A stretch of 64,000 nt of DNA from Microbacterium barkeri (GTDB taxonomy: Bacteria; Actinomycetota; Actinomycetes; Actinomycetales; Microbacteriaceae): contig NZ_BSEJ01000001.1 of the NCBI RefSeq assembly GCF_027921765.1, positions 372,001 through 436,000 on the forward strand, written 5' to 3'. The stretch's first letter is position 1. Every line of letters begins with the position of its first letter. The position numbers and the translations under genes were made by a program. Of this stretch, positions 32,628 through 44,770 are shown one piece after another. Below the pieces are notes generated by a model, which saw only the letters and a list, made by a program, of their open reading frames with translations, made no database searches and was not told the origin of the DNA.

Positions 32628-33248
32628 ATGCACGACTTCGACAAGGCCTTCTGGGAGGATCACTGGTCCGCCCACGCCCCTTCGGATCCCGGGCTCGACG
32701 CACCCCACCCGTACCTGGACAGGGAGATCGGCGGCCTCGCGCCCGGCACGGCGCTCGACGCAGGGTGCGGGACCGGGGCCGAGGCGGTCTGGCTCGCCGA
32801 ACGAGGATGGCAGGTCACCGGCGTCGACCTCTCCGCGAACGCACTGGCAGCGGCCGCGCGTCGCGCCGCCGCTGCGGGGGTCGCGGACCGGATCGACTGG
32901 GTCGAGGCGGACATCGCACGATGGCGACCGAGGCGGACGTGGAGCCTCGTCCTGACGAGCTACGCGCACGCCGACATCGGCCAGCTCGACCTCTTCCGCC
33001 TCCTCGCGTCACAGGTCGCACCGGGCGGCACGCTCCTCGTCGTCGCCCACGCGCCTTCGCCCGCCCACGGGCATGGCACCGTCGCGCATCCCGCGCACGC
33101 GACCGCCTCCCCCGGCGACATCGCGTCGCTGCTGACCGCGCCCGAATGGCAGGTCGACAGCCGGTACACGTCGTCCCGGGCACTGACGATCGGCACCCAC
33201 CGGCAGCATCTCCGCGACGTCGTCGTGCGCGCTCATCGTGTCCACTGA
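32628..33248 (+). CDS. Class I SAM-dependent methyltransferase
   Basis: A 206-residue methyltransferase. Motif I 'TALDAGCGTGAEAVWLAERGWQVTGVDLS' binds SAM, motif II 'RIDWVEADIARW', motif III 'LLASQVAPGGTLLVVAH'. The C-terminal half has an unusual His-rich loop 'HAPSPAHGHGTVAHPAHATASPG'. The substrate is unknown. AAGGAG ends 6 nt before the ATG at 32628, which is preferred over the ATG at 32622, too close to it. The gene follows the TTGCC operator and precedes an MFS drug exporter, a pairing seen in small-molecule resistance. Confidence 0.85.
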   Translation: MHDFDKAFWEDHWSAHAPSDPGLDAPHPYLDREIGGLAPGTALDAGCGTGAEAVWLAERGWQVTGVDLSANALAAAARRAAAAGVADRIDWVEADIARWRPRRTWSLVLTSYAHADIGQLDLFRLLASQVAPGGTLLVVAHAPSPAHGHGTVAHPAHATASPGDIASLLTAPEWQVDSRYTSSRALTIGTHRQHLRDVVVRAHRVH

Positions 33249-33266
33249 ACCGGAAAGGCCCGCTCC

Positions 33267-34832
33267 ATGACCTCGACCTCCCCCGTCCGCGTCCATCCGC
33301 CGTCCCTCGTCGTCGACGATCCGCGGCGACGCCGCGCGATCCTCTGGGCTGTCGGCATCGCGCTCATGGCCGTCGTCGCGTCGGTCTCCGGGCTCAACGT
33401 CGCGCAGCCGCAGCTCGCGAGCGCGTTCGACGCGTCGCAGGGCGACGTGCTCTGGATCATCAACACCTACACGCTCACGCTCGCGGCCCTCCTGCTTCCT
33501 CTCGGCGCCGCAGGAGACCGACTGGGACGACGCCGCGTGCTCCTGCTCGGGCTCGCCCTCTTCGGGCTCGCCAACATCGCCGGCGCTCTCGCGCCCGTGC
33601 TCGAGGCGATGCTCGCCGCGCGGCTCCTGGCGGGGGTCGGCGCCGCGATGATCATGCCCGTGACGCTCGCGGTCATCACCGCCACCTTCCCCGAGGGCGA
33701 GCGCTCGCGCGCGATCGGCATCTGGAGCGCGGTCGCGGCGAGCGGCGGCCTCCTCGGCATGTACCTCTCGGCCCTCCTCGTCGACCTCGCCTCGTGGCGA
33801 TGGCTCTTCGCGCTGCCCATCGCACTGACGATCGCGGCGCTCCTCGTCGCCATCCGAGCGGTGCCGGACTCGCGCGAGGTCGCGAGCGGCCGTTTCGACC
33901 TCGTCGGCGCCGTGACCTCGGTCGTCGCCGCCGTGGGATTCACGTTCGCGCTGCACGAGGCTCCGACGCACGGCTGGACCGATCCGGTCGTGCTCATCGC
34001 ACTCGCGGCGGCCGTGCTCGCCGCCGTCGCGTTCGCGGTGTGGGAGCTCCGCGCGGACGACCCCCTGCTCGACCTGCGGTTCTTCCGCCGGCGCGGCCTC
34101 TCCTCCGGGTCCGCGATCCTCCTCGTGCTGTTCGGCGTGCAGGGCGGCGTCTCGCTGATGCTCTATCCGTTCCTCCAGGTCGCGCTCGGGTGGAGCGGCC
34201 TCGTCGCCACGCTCGGCCTGATGCCGCTGGCGCTCATGATGATGCTCGCGTCCGGCCTCGCTCCGCGGTTCGCTGCGCGCGTCGGCACACGGACTGCGAT
34301 GGTCGCGGGCCTCGGGATGTCGGCGGCGGGTCTCGCGCTCATGGCGGGTCTCGTGTCCGCGGACGGAGGCTACCTCAGCGTTCTGCCGGGCCTCGTCGTC
34401 CTGGGCGTCGGCGCAGGGCTCGCGATGACCCCGTCGACCGAGGCGATCACCTCGTCGCTTCCCGAGGAGCGTCAGGGAGTCGCATCGGCCGTCAACGACC
34501 TCGCACGCGAGCTCGGCGCGGCCCTCGGCATCGCCCTGCTCGGCGGGCTCCTCGTCGCCGGCTACCGCGATGCGATCTCGGTGCGGCTGGACGGCGTCCC
34601 GGCGGAGTGGGCCGGCGCCGCGAGCGAGGGCATCGCGACCGCCGCCGCGATCGCGACGGAGGCCGGTCCCCATGCGGCGCAGATCCTCGATGCCGCCCGC
34701 GTCGCCTTCGTCGTGGGCTGGCAGCAGACGATGTGGGCGGGCGCCGCGGTGCTGGGTGCGGTCGCCATCGCCATCCTCGTGCGCGGACCGGTATCCGCCG
34801 TCGACCGCTCGCCGTCCGCGGGCGCGAGCTGA
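33267..34832 (+). CDS. MFS transporter, DHA2 (14-segment) drug efflux family
   Basis: A 521-residue MFS permease with 14 hydrophobic segments. Loop 2-3 carries 'GAAGDRLGRRRVLLLG' (the GxxxDrxGrr motif A), segment 5 has 'RLLAGVGAAMIMPVTLAVITATFP' (motif C-like GvGaaxxxP), and the N-terminus after a 25-residue cytosolic tail starts 'ILWAVGIALMAVVASVSGLNVAQPQLA'. It should export a drug or metabolite by proton antiport. It is 18 bp after the methyltransferase and likely in the same operon, controlled by the XRE-cupin regulator. Confidence 0.92.
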   Translation: MTSTSPVRVHPPSLVVDDPRRRRAILWAVGIALMAVVASVSGLNVAQPQLASAFDASQGDVLWIINTYTLTLAALLLPLGAAGDRLGRRRVLLLGLALFGLANIAGALAPVLEAMLAARLLAGVGAAMIMPVTLAVITATFPEGERSRAIGIWSAVAASGGLLGMYLSALLVDLASWRWLFALPIALTIAALLVAIRAVPDSREVASGRFDLVGAVTSVVAAVGFTFALHEAPTHGWTDPVVLIALAAAVLAAVAFAVWELRADDPLLDLRFFRRRGLSSGSAILLVLFGVQGGVSLMLYPFLQVALGWSGLVATLGLMPLALMMMLASGLAPRFAARVGTRTAMVAGLGMSAAGLALMAGLVSADGGYLSVLPGLVVLGVGAGLAMTPSTEAITSSLPEERQGVASAVNDLARELGAALGIALLGGLLVAGYRDAISVRLDGVPAEWAGAASEGIATAAAIATEAGPHAAQILDAARVAFVVGWQQTMWAGAAVLGAVAIAILVRGPVSAVDRSPSAGAS

Positions 34833-34853
34833 GCCGGGACCTCGCCGCACAAC

Positions 34854-34889
34854 GCGAGAGCGCCCCGTCTTCCGACGGGGCGCTCTCGC
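34854..34889. terminator. Bidirectional terminator, 16-bp perfect stem, TTCC loop
   Basis: Positions 34854-34869 pair perfectly with 34874-34889 around TTCC. It ends the MFS operon on the plus strand and the tRNA-Ala transcript on the minus strand. Confidence 0.85.
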
Positions 34890-34899
34890 TCTTCTCTGG

Positions 34900-34972
34900 T
34901 GGACCTGAGGGGACTCGAACCCCTGACCCCCTGCATGCCATGCAGGTGCGCTACCAGCTGCGCCACAGGCCC
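34900..34972 (-). tRNA. tRNA-Ala (anticodon GGC)
   Basis: A 73-nt tRNA. The acceptor stem GGGCCTG pairs with CAGGTCC with one G-U pair, the D-arm, anticodon stem CCTGC/GCAGG with loop ATGGCAT (anticodon GGC), and T-arm with GGTTCGAGTCC are all present. The discriminator is A and no CCA is encoded. It lies downstream of the nadD-rsfS operon and upstream of a strong terminator. Confidence 0.97.
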
Positions 34973-35043
34973 AGACGCTGTCCGGTAGAAGCCCCGGACA
35001 ACTCCTTTAGCTTACATGACGGTTTCCGCGCGGTGAAATCCGC

Positions 35044-35418
35044 TCAGTCCGCCGGGCGCGTCGCGGGGAGGTCGATCGGCACCACGGGGCAGTCCTTCCA
35101 GAGGCGCTCGAGCGCGTAGAACGACCGCTCCTCCTGGTGGAAGATGTGCGCCACGAGGTCGCCGAAGTCGAGGAGCACCCAGCGCGCCTCCGAGCGGCCC
35201 TCGCGGCGCAGGCACTTGTGGCCCGCCTCGAGGAGCTTGTCCTCGATCTCGTCGGCGATGGCCGCGACATTGCGCTCGCTGCGCCCCGTCGCCAGGAGGA
35301 AGATGTCCACGAGCGGAAGGGGCTGCGAGACGTCGAGCGCGACGAGATCCTCTGCGCCCTTGGAATCCGCCGCGGCGGCGGCGATCTGCAGCATGTCGAT
35401 GGACGACTGTGTTGCCAT
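35044..35418 (-). CDS. rsfS: Ribosome silencing factor RsfS
   Basis: A 124-residue protein of the RsfS/Iojap family. It binds ribosomal protein L14 and stops subunit joining when nutrients are low. Signature: 'AAADSKGAEDLVALDVSQPLPLVDIFLLATGRSERNVAAIADEIEDKL' and 'EGRSEARWVLLDFGDLVAHIFHQEERSFYALERLW'. The length is normal. Its ATG overlaps the upstream stop by one base (TGATG); it is the last coding gene of the operon with nadD. Confidence 0.96.
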   Translation of the reverse strand: MATQSSIDMLQIAAAAADSKGAEDLVALDVSQPLPLVDIFLLATGRSERNVAAIADEIEDKLLEAGHKCLRREGRSEARWVLLDFGDLVAHIFHQEERSFYALERLWKDCPVVPIDLPATRPAD

Positions 35419-36632
35419 CAGCCGAATACTCCTGTCGCGTAGGCGATGACGACGGCCGCGACGACGGCGATGCCGAGGCCTCCTGCGGTGATGCCGAGCG
35501 TCAAGATGAGCTTGTGGTTCTTCTCGGGCGCGGGAGGGCGGATGACCTCTCCCGGGCTCTTCGAGGTCGACACCGCGTCGCTCGCGGCGATCGGCGTCGG
35601 GGACGAGGAGAGCGGGATCTCGCCGTCGATGAGCACCGCGTCGACCTCGCGGCCGTCGGTCGTGCCCTTCGCGGCGCCGCTCGAGCCGAAGCCCTCGGGG
35701 AGCTTGTGCGAGCTCGTGATGAGCAGCTCGCCGGTCGCCGTGATCGGCGCGCTGAGCGCCGCGGTCGCCGGGATCTCATCGAGGACGAGGGTGCTCGGGG
35801 CCGAGCTGGAGCCGCTCGTCTCCTGCGGCTGGGTGAGGAGCTCGTCGAACGACGCCGGCGAGTGCGTGATCGCCTCGACCTCGACGCCCTCTCCGAAGTC
35901 CGGGCGGAGCGTGGCCTGCTGCTCCCCCGCGTCCTCCGCGGTCGGCGCCTCGGACGACGCGCGCGGGGTCGGCGACGCGGCAGGGGCCTCATCCTCGACG
36001 GGCGCTTCCTCGACGGGCGCTTCCGGAGTCTGCTCCACGAGCTCGACGTCGACCGTGGCGGGCGCCGCCGTCTGCGGCACCTCGTCGGTGACGATGGTGG
36101 CCTCGATCGTCTCCGGCTCGGCCTGCTCGGCGTTCACCGTGGGGGTCGCGTTGGTGCGCAGACGCTCCTGCTCGCGCAGCTGACGGCGCGTCAGGACCGG
36201 GTGAGCGGGAGCGGGCGACGGGGCGCTCTCCCCCTCGGACGATGTCCGGTCGTCGGGCGTCGCCGACGCAGTGGGCTCAGCGTCCACGAGCTCAGCGGGC
36301 TCGTCCACGGGCTCAACGGGCTCGTCCACGGGCTCGTCCACGGGCTCAGCGGGCTCGGCGTCCGCGGTCTGCGCCTCCTCGCGCTCCTCCTCGGCGACGG
36401 CCGGCACGACCTCGAGCTCCTCGACCTCGTCGGTCGCCTCACCGTCGTCCGACGCAGGGTCGGGGTTCTCGTCGGACGGCTCCTCGATCGCGGGCGCTGC
36501 CGTCTCCTCCTCGACGGCTCTCGCGTCGCGGTCGGCCGCGATGTCGTCCTCGGTGAGGATCGGCGTCTGTCCGGTCTGGCGCAGCTCACGCAGCTGACGT
36601 CGTGTGAGGGGACGACCGTCTGATGTGCTCAT
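35418..36632 (-). CDS. Acidic disordered protein with a C-terminal membrane anchor and repeated LTRRQLRE motif
   Basis: A 404-residue protein of unknown function between nadD and rsfS. It is mostly disordered and very rich in Glu, Ala, Pro and Val ('[22 protein letters not shown]'). The motif LTRRQLRE occurs twice, at about residue 9 and residue 145. A single C-terminal membrane span ('[30 protein letters not shown]') anchors it, with the acidic part most likely in the cytoplasm. Similar proteins appear at this place in other Microbacteriaceae, but the role is unknown. ATG 36632 overlaps the nadD stop by 4 nt. Confidence 0.75.
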   Translation of the reverse strand: MSTSDGRPLTRRQLRELRQTGQTPILTEDDIAADRDARAVEEETAAPAIEEPSDENPDPASDDGEATDEVEELEVVPAVAEEEREEAQTADAEPAEPVDEPVDEPVEPVDEPAELVDAEPTASATPDDRTSSEGESAPSPAPAHPVLTRRQLREQERLRTNATPTVNAEQAEPETIEATIVTDEVPQTAAPATVDVELVEQTPEAPVEEAPVEDEAPAASPTPRASSEAPTAEDAGEQQATLRPDFGEGVEVEAITHSPASFDELLTQPQETSGSSSAPSTLVLDEIPATAALSAPITATGELLITSSHKLPEGFGSSGAAKGTTDGREVDAVLIDGEIPLSSSPTPIAASDAVSTSKSPGEVIRPPAPEKNHKLILTLGITAGGLGIAVVAAVVIAYATGVFG

Positions 36633-37228
36633 GACTTGCTCCGATACAGATGATGCTTCGCGATGTACTGCACCACGCCATCCGGCACGAGGTACCAGAC
36701 GGGAAGATCGCGTCTCACGCGGTCCCGGCAATCGGTGGAGGAGATCGCCAGTGCGGGGATCTCCAGGCGACTCACGCCGTCGTCGGGCAGTCCATCCGTG
36801 CTGAGCACGTGACCGGGACGCGAGACGGCGACGAAGTGGGCGAGCTCCCACAGCTCATGATGGTCCCGCCAGCTGAGAATCTGCGCCACGGCGTCGGCGC
36901 CGGAGATGAAGAACAGCTCGGCGTCGGGGCGCTCGGCCTTCAGATCGCGCAGCGTGTCGACCGTGTAGGTGAGTCCTCCGCGGTCGATGTCGACTCGGCT
37001 GACCGTGAAGCGCGGGTTCGACGCGGTCGCGATGACCGTCATCTCGTACCGCGCCTGCGCGGGCGACACCTTCTCCTTCTGCCACGGCTGCCCCGTCGGC
37101 ACGAAGACGACCTCGTCGAGGTCGAACGACGTCGCGACCTCGCTCGCGGCGACGAGGTGACCGTGGTGGATGGGATCGAACGTCCCGCCCATCACCCCGA
37201 TCCGAGGAGCACGCGTCGTGGTCGTCAC
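36629..37228 (-). CDS. nadD: Nicotinate-nucleotide adenylyltransferase NadD
   Basis: A 199-residue enzyme that adenylates nicotinate mononucleotide to deamido-NAD in NAD synthesis. The nucleotidyltransferase signature is '[15 protein letters not shown]' (HxGH near residues 21-24), and the C-terminal '[20 protein letters not shown]' is the ISSTxxR motif. GTG at 37228 is used, because no other in-frame start lies between it and the motif; a GGAAG sequence is immediately before it. It overlaps the next gene by 4 nt. Confidence 0.95.
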   Translation of the reverse strand: MTTTTRAPRIGVMGGTFDPIHHGHLVAASEVATSFDLDEVVFVPTGQPWQKEKVSPAQARYEMTVIATASNPRFTVSRVDIDRGGLTYTVDTLRDLKAERPDAELFFISGADAVAQILSWRDHHELWELAHFVAVSRPGHVLSTDGLPDDGVSRLEIPALAISSTDCRDRVRRDLPVWYLVPDGVVQYIAKHHLYRSKS

Positions 37229-37238
37229 CTTCCGAGGC

Positions 37239-37439
37239 CTAGTGGCCGTGCCCTGCTTCGCCGTCGACGTGCTCGCTCGCGTCGGCGTGGCGGTTGGCGA
37301 CGTTGCGGTACGACGCGGCCACGAGCGCGAGGACGCCGAAGATCCCGAAGGCGACGAGTCCGAAGGGCAGGGTCTCCAGGGCGACGTTGCCGTGCTCGGA
37401 TTCTGCGGCGAGGGTCGCGATCGCGGTGGCGAAGTGCAT
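37239..37439 (-). CDS. Small single-span membrane protein
   Basis: A 66-residue protein I cannot name. Residues 25-43 ('[21 protein letters not shown]') are a membrane span, the C-terminus is rich in His and Glu ('[18 protein letters not shown]'), and the N-terminus is '[18 protein letters not shown]'. It sits between proA and nadD with 10-bp and 43-bp gaps, a place where small membrane proteins also occur in related genomes. The His-rich tail could bind metal. Confidence 0.7.
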   Translation of the reverse strand: MHFATAIATLAAESEHGNVALETLPFGLVAFGIFGVLALVAASYRNVANRHADASEHVDGEAGHGH

Positions 37440-37482
37440 AGATGTTCCGTTCTACGGTCGGGCGGACCCTTCCAGCTTACCG

Positions 37483-38765
37483 TCAGCCCCGCACCTGGCC
37501 GGAGCCACGCCCGACCCACTTGGTGCTGGTCAGCTCGGGAAGGCCCATCGGCCCGCGCGCGTGCAGCTTCTGCGTCGAGATGCCGACCTCGGCGCCGAAC
37601 CCGAACTCGCCGCCGTCCGTGAAGCGCGTCGACGCGTTCGCGAAGACGGCAGCCGAGTCGACCTCGTCGAGGAAGCGCTCGGCGTTGCGCACGTCGGCCG
37701 TGACGATCGACTCCGTGTGGCCCGTGCTGTACCGGCGGATGTGCGCGATCGCGTCGTCGAGCGTGTCGACCACGCGCATCGCGATGTCGAGGCTGAGGTA
37801 CTCGGTCTCCCAGTCCTCCTCCGTCGCGGGGACGATGCCGGACGCGAGCGCCGCGACGGCCTCGTCGCCGTGGACGGTCACGCCCTCCGCCTGCAGCGCC
37901 GCGACGACCGAGGGGATGAGCCGGTCGGCCGCCTCGCGGACGACGAGCACGGTCTCCGCCGCGTTGCACACGCTCGGCCGCTGCACCTTGGCGTTCACGA
38001 CGATGTCGCGGGCCCAGTCCTCCGGGGCCGACGCATCGAGCACGACGTGCACGTTGCCCGCGCCCGTCTCGATCACCGGCACGATCGACTCCGTGACGAC
38101 CGTCTCGATGAGACCTGCGCTCCCGCGCGGGACGAGGACGTCGACCAGCCCGCGGCCGCGCATGAGGGCGCGCGCGCCGTCGCGCCCGAAGTCGTCGACC
38201 GTCTGCACCGCGTCGCCCACGACGCCCTGCGCCTCGAGAGCGCGGCGCATCACGTCGACGAGGACCGTGTTCGACGACCGGGCGGCGCTGCCGCCGCGCA
38301 GGACGACGGCGTTCCCCGACTGCAGCGCGAGCGCCGCGATGTCGACGGTGACGTTGGGGCGCGCCTCGTAGATCACGCCGACGACGCCGAACGGCACACG
38401 GCGCTGCTCGAGCAGCACCCCGTTGTACATCCGCTGCCCCCGGACGAGCTCGCCCACGGGGTCGGGCAGCGCGGCGACCTGGCGCACGGCGGCCGCGAGC
38501 GCGTCGATGCGCGCCTCGTCGAGGCGCAGGCGGTCCAGGAGCGATGCGCCGATCTGCTGCTCCTCGCCGCGGCGCAGATCCTCGGCGTTCGCGGCGATGA
38601 TCTCGGCGCGGTGCGCGATGAGCGCATCGGCGATCGCATGCAGCGCGGCCTTCTTCTCGTCGCTCGTCAGACGCGCCACAGCGCGCGACGCCTCCTTCGC
38701 GCGCCGCAGGCGGTCCTCGGGGACCTCGACCGCGGTGTGCTCGGGGGCGATGAGTGCGTCTGTCG

Positions 38766-38769
<4 letters not shown>
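37483..38769 (-). CDS. proA: Gamma-glutamyl phosphate reductase ProA
   Basis: A 428-residue enzyme of the aldehyde dehydrogenase superfamily that reduces gamma-glutamyl phosphate to glutamate semialdehyde, the second proline-synthesis step. '[41 protein letters not shown]' and the catalytic Cys in '[17 protein letters not shown]' are present, with '[30 protein letters not shown]' near the end. Its ATG overlaps the proB stop by 4 nt. Confidence 0.97.
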
Positions 38770-41454
<2,685 letters not shown>

Positions 41455-41472
41455 CTCTGGAGCCTCTTCCGC

Positions 41473-41787
41473 TTACTTGATGCCGGTGACCTTGACGCGC
41501 GTCAGGTCCTGACGGTGACCCTGGCGCTTCTTGTAGCCGGTCTTGTTCTTGTACTTCTGGATGACGATCTTGGGGCCGCGCAGGTCGCCGAGGACCTCGG
41601 CGGTGACCTTGACCTTCGCCAGCTTCTTGGCGTCGGTCGTCACGGTGTCGCCGTCGACGAAGAGGACGGCGGGCAGCTCGATCGTCTCACCCTCGGCAGC
41701 CTTGAGGCGGTCGAGCGTCACGATGGTCCCGACCTCGACCTTCTCCTGCCGGCCACCGGCGCGAACAACTGCGTAAACCACGTTCAT
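41473..41787 (-). CDS. rplU: 50S ribosomal protein L21
   Basis: A 104-residue protein starting '[28 protein letters not shown]' with '[32 protein letters not shown]', typical of L21. The start is the ATG at 41787. A leader of about 144 nt with two hairpins precedes it, and the promoter is at 41938-41966. Confidence 0.99.
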   Translation of the reverse strand: MNVVYAVVRAGGRQEKVEVGTIVTLDRLKAAEGETIELPAVLFVDGDTVTTDAKKLAKVKVTAEVLGDLRGPKIVIQKYKNKTGYKKRQGHRQDLTRVKVTGIK

Positions 41788-41966
41788 ACCTGTTTCATTG
41801 GGGAAGCCGTGCGGCTTCCGAATCTCACGGGAAGACTTCGCTTGCGGGTCGCACCGGATGTGCGAGGTGCGTCTCGGGCAAGACTTTCGTCGCGCCGCCA
41901 GTGGGAGAGCGCGCGACAGGGGACGCACCAAAGGAATACTTTACCCGATGTCGGGCGGTTCGGCCA
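41788..41966 (-). promoter_or_regulatory. rplU promoter and structured leader
   Basis: On the minus strand TTGGCC and TAAAGT (41943-41938) with 18-nt spacing form a promoter, giving a leader of about 144 nt. Two hairpins are visible: TCGCAC/GTGCGA and a 7-bp stem at 41802-41819 just before the start. This may be an autoregulatory ribosomal-protein leader, which is unproved. Confidence 0.5.
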
Positions 41967-42016
41967 AAAGCGGCGACGCGGCGCGTCGGGCGCGGATGTC
42001 CGTAGGCTGGATGGCC

Positions 42017-42283
42017 ATGACCGTTCTCGTCGACCAGGCGATGTGGCCCGCGCACGGGCGCCTGTGGGCCCATCTCGTGAGCGACGAGAGCCTCGCCGAG
42101 CTGCATGCCTTCGCAGCGGCCAACGACATCCCACGGCGGGCGTTCGACCGCGACCACTACGACGTGCCGGAGGACGCGCTTCCCCGGCTCGTCGCGGCGG
42201 GCGCCACGGCGGTCTCGGCGCACGAGCTCACGCGCGCCCTCATCGCCTCCGGCCTGCGGGTGCGCGCTCGGGACCGCCGCTGA
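42017..42283 (+). CDS. DUF4031-domain protein
   Basis: An 88-residue protein 'MTVLVDQAMWPAHGRLWAHLVSDESLAELHAFAAANDIPRRAFDRDHYDVPED', which matches DUF4031 ('MTVYVDxxxWPxHGxxWxHLxxDxxxELHxFAxxxGxPRRxFxxDHYDVP'). Function unknown. ATG 42017 is preferred, 8 nt from a TAGGCT -10 box; ATG 42011 is an alternative. It is divergent from rplU and convergent with the RNase gene. Confidence 0.88.
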   Translation: MTVLVDQAMWPAHGRLWAHLVSDESLAELHAFAAANDIPRRAFDRDHYDVPEDALPRLVAAGATAVSAHELTRALIASGLRVRARDRR

Positions 42284-42301
42284 AGCCCCGAGCGCGTGAC
42301 G

Positions 42302-44770
42302 TCACTCCCCGTCGCGGGTCGCGGGATTGACGGTGACCGCTGTGCCGAGCAGCGCGGCCGTCGTGACACGACGGCGGGCACGGCCCTGACCGGGCGCCTT
42401 CGGCTCGGGGAGCGCCTCGAGCACGGAGTCGAGCAGCTGGGCGGCCTCCGACGTCGGCGCGACCGACGGGGGCTTCTCGACCGAGCGCTTCTTGCGGGGT
42501 CGCCGCGGACGCTCGCGCTCCTCGCTCTGGGCGCCGCCGCGCGGCCCCTCGGGGAGCTCGATGCCGAGTGACGCGAGGTCGGCCGGCTGCTCCGCGCGCG
42601 CGGGCTGCTCGGGGCGCTGCGGCTCCGACGCCTCGGACTCCGGCTTCGCGATCGTCGACGCGGCGATCTGCGCGAGCGCCGACTTCACGCCGTCCGTGAT
42701 GACGTGCGCGGCCGACGACGGCTGCGCGGGCGCCGCGCTCTGGGACGACTGCCCGCCGCGCGAGCGACGGCCGGAGCCGCTCGAGCCGTTCGAGCCTGCG
42801 CCGTTCGAGCGGTGCTTGACCACGGGGTCGTGATGGACGATGACGCCGCGGCCCGCGCACACCTCGCACGGCTCGCTGAACGTCTCGAGCAGGCCCAGGC
42901 CGAGCTTCTTGCGGGTCATCTGCACGAGGCCGAGCGAGGTGACCTCGGCGACCTGGTGCTTCGTCCGGTCCCGGCTCAGGCACTCGATGAGGCGCCGCAG
43001 GACGAGGTCGCGGTTGGACTCGAGCACCATGTCGATGAAGTCGACCACGATGATGCCGCCGATGTCGCGCAGCCGCAGCTGGCGGACGATCTCCTCGGCC
43101 GCCTCGAGGTTGTTCTTCGTGACGGTCTCCTCGAGGTTGCCCCCCGAGCCGACGAACTTGCCCGTGTTCACGTCGACGACCGTCATCGCCTCGGTGCGGT
43201 CGATGACGAGCGAGCCGCCCGACGGCAGCCAGACCTTGCGGTCGAGCGCCTTCTCGATCTGCTCCGTGATGCGGTACTCGTCGAAGGGGTCGCGGTCGCC
43301 CTCGTAGTGCTCGACGCGGTCGAGCAGGTCGGGCGCGACGCCCGTGAGGTAGTCGACGATCGTCCGCTGCGCCTCCGCGCCCTGGATGAGGAGCTTCGTG
43401 AAGTCCTCGTTGAAGACATCGCGGATGATCTTGACGAGCAGGTCGGGCTCGCTGTGCAGCAGCGCGGGTGCGTTGCCCTTCTGCACGAGCTCGTTGATGT
43501 GCGCCCACTGCGAGGTGAGGCGGTTGACGTCGCGGGTCAGCTGCTCCTCGGTGGCGCCCTCCGCGGCGGTGCGGACGATGACGCCCGACGACTCGGGGAG
43601 CACCTCCTTGAGGATCTTCTTGAGGCGCGCCCGCTCGGTGTCGGGCAGCTTGCGCGAGATGCCGTTCATGGCGCCGCCCGGCACGTACACGAGGTAGCGG
43701 CCCGGGAGCGAGATCTGGCTGGTCAGGCGCGCGCCCTTGTGGCCCACGGGGTCCTTCGTGACCTGCACGAGGACGCGGTCGCCCTGCTTGAGCGCGAGCT
43801 CGATGCGACGCGGCTGGTTGCCGGTCTCGACGGCATCCCAGTCGACCTCGCCCGAGTACAGCACGGCGTTGCGGCCGCGGCCGATGTCGACGAACGCGGC
43901 CTCCATACTGGGCAGCACGTTCTGCACGCGGCCGAGGTACACGTTGCCGATGAGCGATGCGTCCTGGTTGCGCGCCACGTAGTGCTCGACGAGCACGTTG
44001 TCCTCGAGCACGGCGATCTGGATGCGCCCGTTCTTCGAGCGGACGATCATCTGGCGGTCCACCGCCTCGCGGCGGGCGAGGAACTCGGCCTCGGTCACGA
44101 CGGGGCGACGGCGGCCCGCCTCCCGGCCGTCCCGACGGCGCTGCTTCTTCGCCTCGAGGCGCGTCGAGCCCTTGATGCGCTGCGGCTCGGTGATCACCTC
44201 GACGACGCGCTGCCGGCGGCGCGGCTCGTCCTGCGGCGCCTCGTCGACCCCGTCGGATCCGCCGCGACGGCGCCGACGGCGCGACGAGCGCCCGCCCTGC
44301 TGCTCCTCGGGCTCGGGCTCGGGGAGCGCGGGCAGCGGCGTGATGTCGGGCGCGTAGAAGTGCAGGTCCGTCGTGACGCGCGAGACGAAGTCGGCCGGGA
44401 GGAGGCCGAGGCTCACCGCGGTGACCGGCTCGGGCTCAGGCTCCTCCGCCGGCACCTCGTCCTCTGCCGGCGCGTCGGAGTCCGCCGTCGCCTCGGAGTC
44501 CTCCGCCCGCGCGTCGGAGTCCGCCGTCGCGTCGGATTCCGCGGATCCGGCTTCCGAGCTCTCGTCCTCGGCCGCGTCCGTCTCGGCGGCCGGCTCCGCA
44601 CCATCCGATGCCTGCTCGGCCTTCTCGACCTGCGGTGCGTCGGGCGCGTCCGGCGTCTCGTCCGCGGCGCTCTCGCGCTGCGCGTCGGGCTGCGTCGTGG
44701 GCTCGACAGCCGCCTCGTCGCCTCCGTTCGCGTCGAAGGTTCCGTCTGTGTCGTTGTTCACTTCAGCCAT
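42302..44770 (-). CDS. rne: Ribonuclease E/G family endoribonuclease
   Basis: An 822-residue RNase E/G-type enzyme that cuts single-stranded RNA in mRNA decay and rRNA maturation. The catalytic core is central: S1 domain from about 260 ('QIAVLEDNVLVEHYVARNQDASLIGNVYLGRV'), catalytic Asp residues in 'MTVVDVNTGKFVG' (about 530) and 'GIIVVDFIDM' (about 573), and the zinc link 'CEVCAGRG' (about 633). A 250-residue acidic, disordered N-terminal extension and a basic, disordered C-terminal tail flank it, as in actinobacterial enzymes. ATG 44770. A leader of about 175 nt precedes it. Confidence 0.96.
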   Translation of the reverse strand: MAEVNNDTDGTFDANGGDEAAVEPTTQPDAQRESAADETPDAPDAPQVEKAEQASDGAEPAAETDAAEDESSEAGSAESDATADSDARAEDSEATADSDAPAEDEVPAEEPEPEPVTAVSLGLLPADFVSRVTTDLHFYAPDITPLPALPEPEPEEQQGGRSSRRRRRRGGSDGVDEAPQDEPRRRQRVVEVITEPQRIKGSTRLEAKKQRRRDGREAGRRRPVVTEAEFLARREAVDRQMIVRSKNGRIQIAVLEDNVLVEHYVARNQDASLIGNVYLGRVQNVLPSMEAAFVDIGRGRNAVLYSGEVDWDAVETGNQPRRIELALKQGDRVLVQVTKDPVGHKGARLTSQISLPGRYLVYVPGGAMNGISRKLPDTERARLKKILKEVLPESSGVIVRTAAEGATEEQLTRDVNRLTSQWAHINELVQKGNAPALLHSEPDLLVKIIRDVFNEDFTKLLIQGAEAQRTIVDYLTGVAPDLLDRVEHYEGDRDPFDEYRITEQIEKALDRKVWLPSGGSLVIDRTEAMTVVDVNTGKFVGSGGNLEETVTKNNLEAAEEIVRQLRLRDIGGIIVVDFIDMVLESNRDLVLRRLIECLSRDRTKHQVAEVTSLGLVQMTRKKLGLGLLETFSEPCEVCAGRGVIVHHDPVVKHRSNGAGSNGSSGSGRRSRGGQSSQSAAPAQPSSAAHVITDGVKSALAQIAASTIAKPESEASEPQRPEQPARAEQPADLASLGIELPEGPRGGAQSEERERPRRPRKKRSVEKPPSVAPTSEAAQLLDSVLEALPEPKAPGQGRARRRVTTAALLGTAVTVNPATRDGE

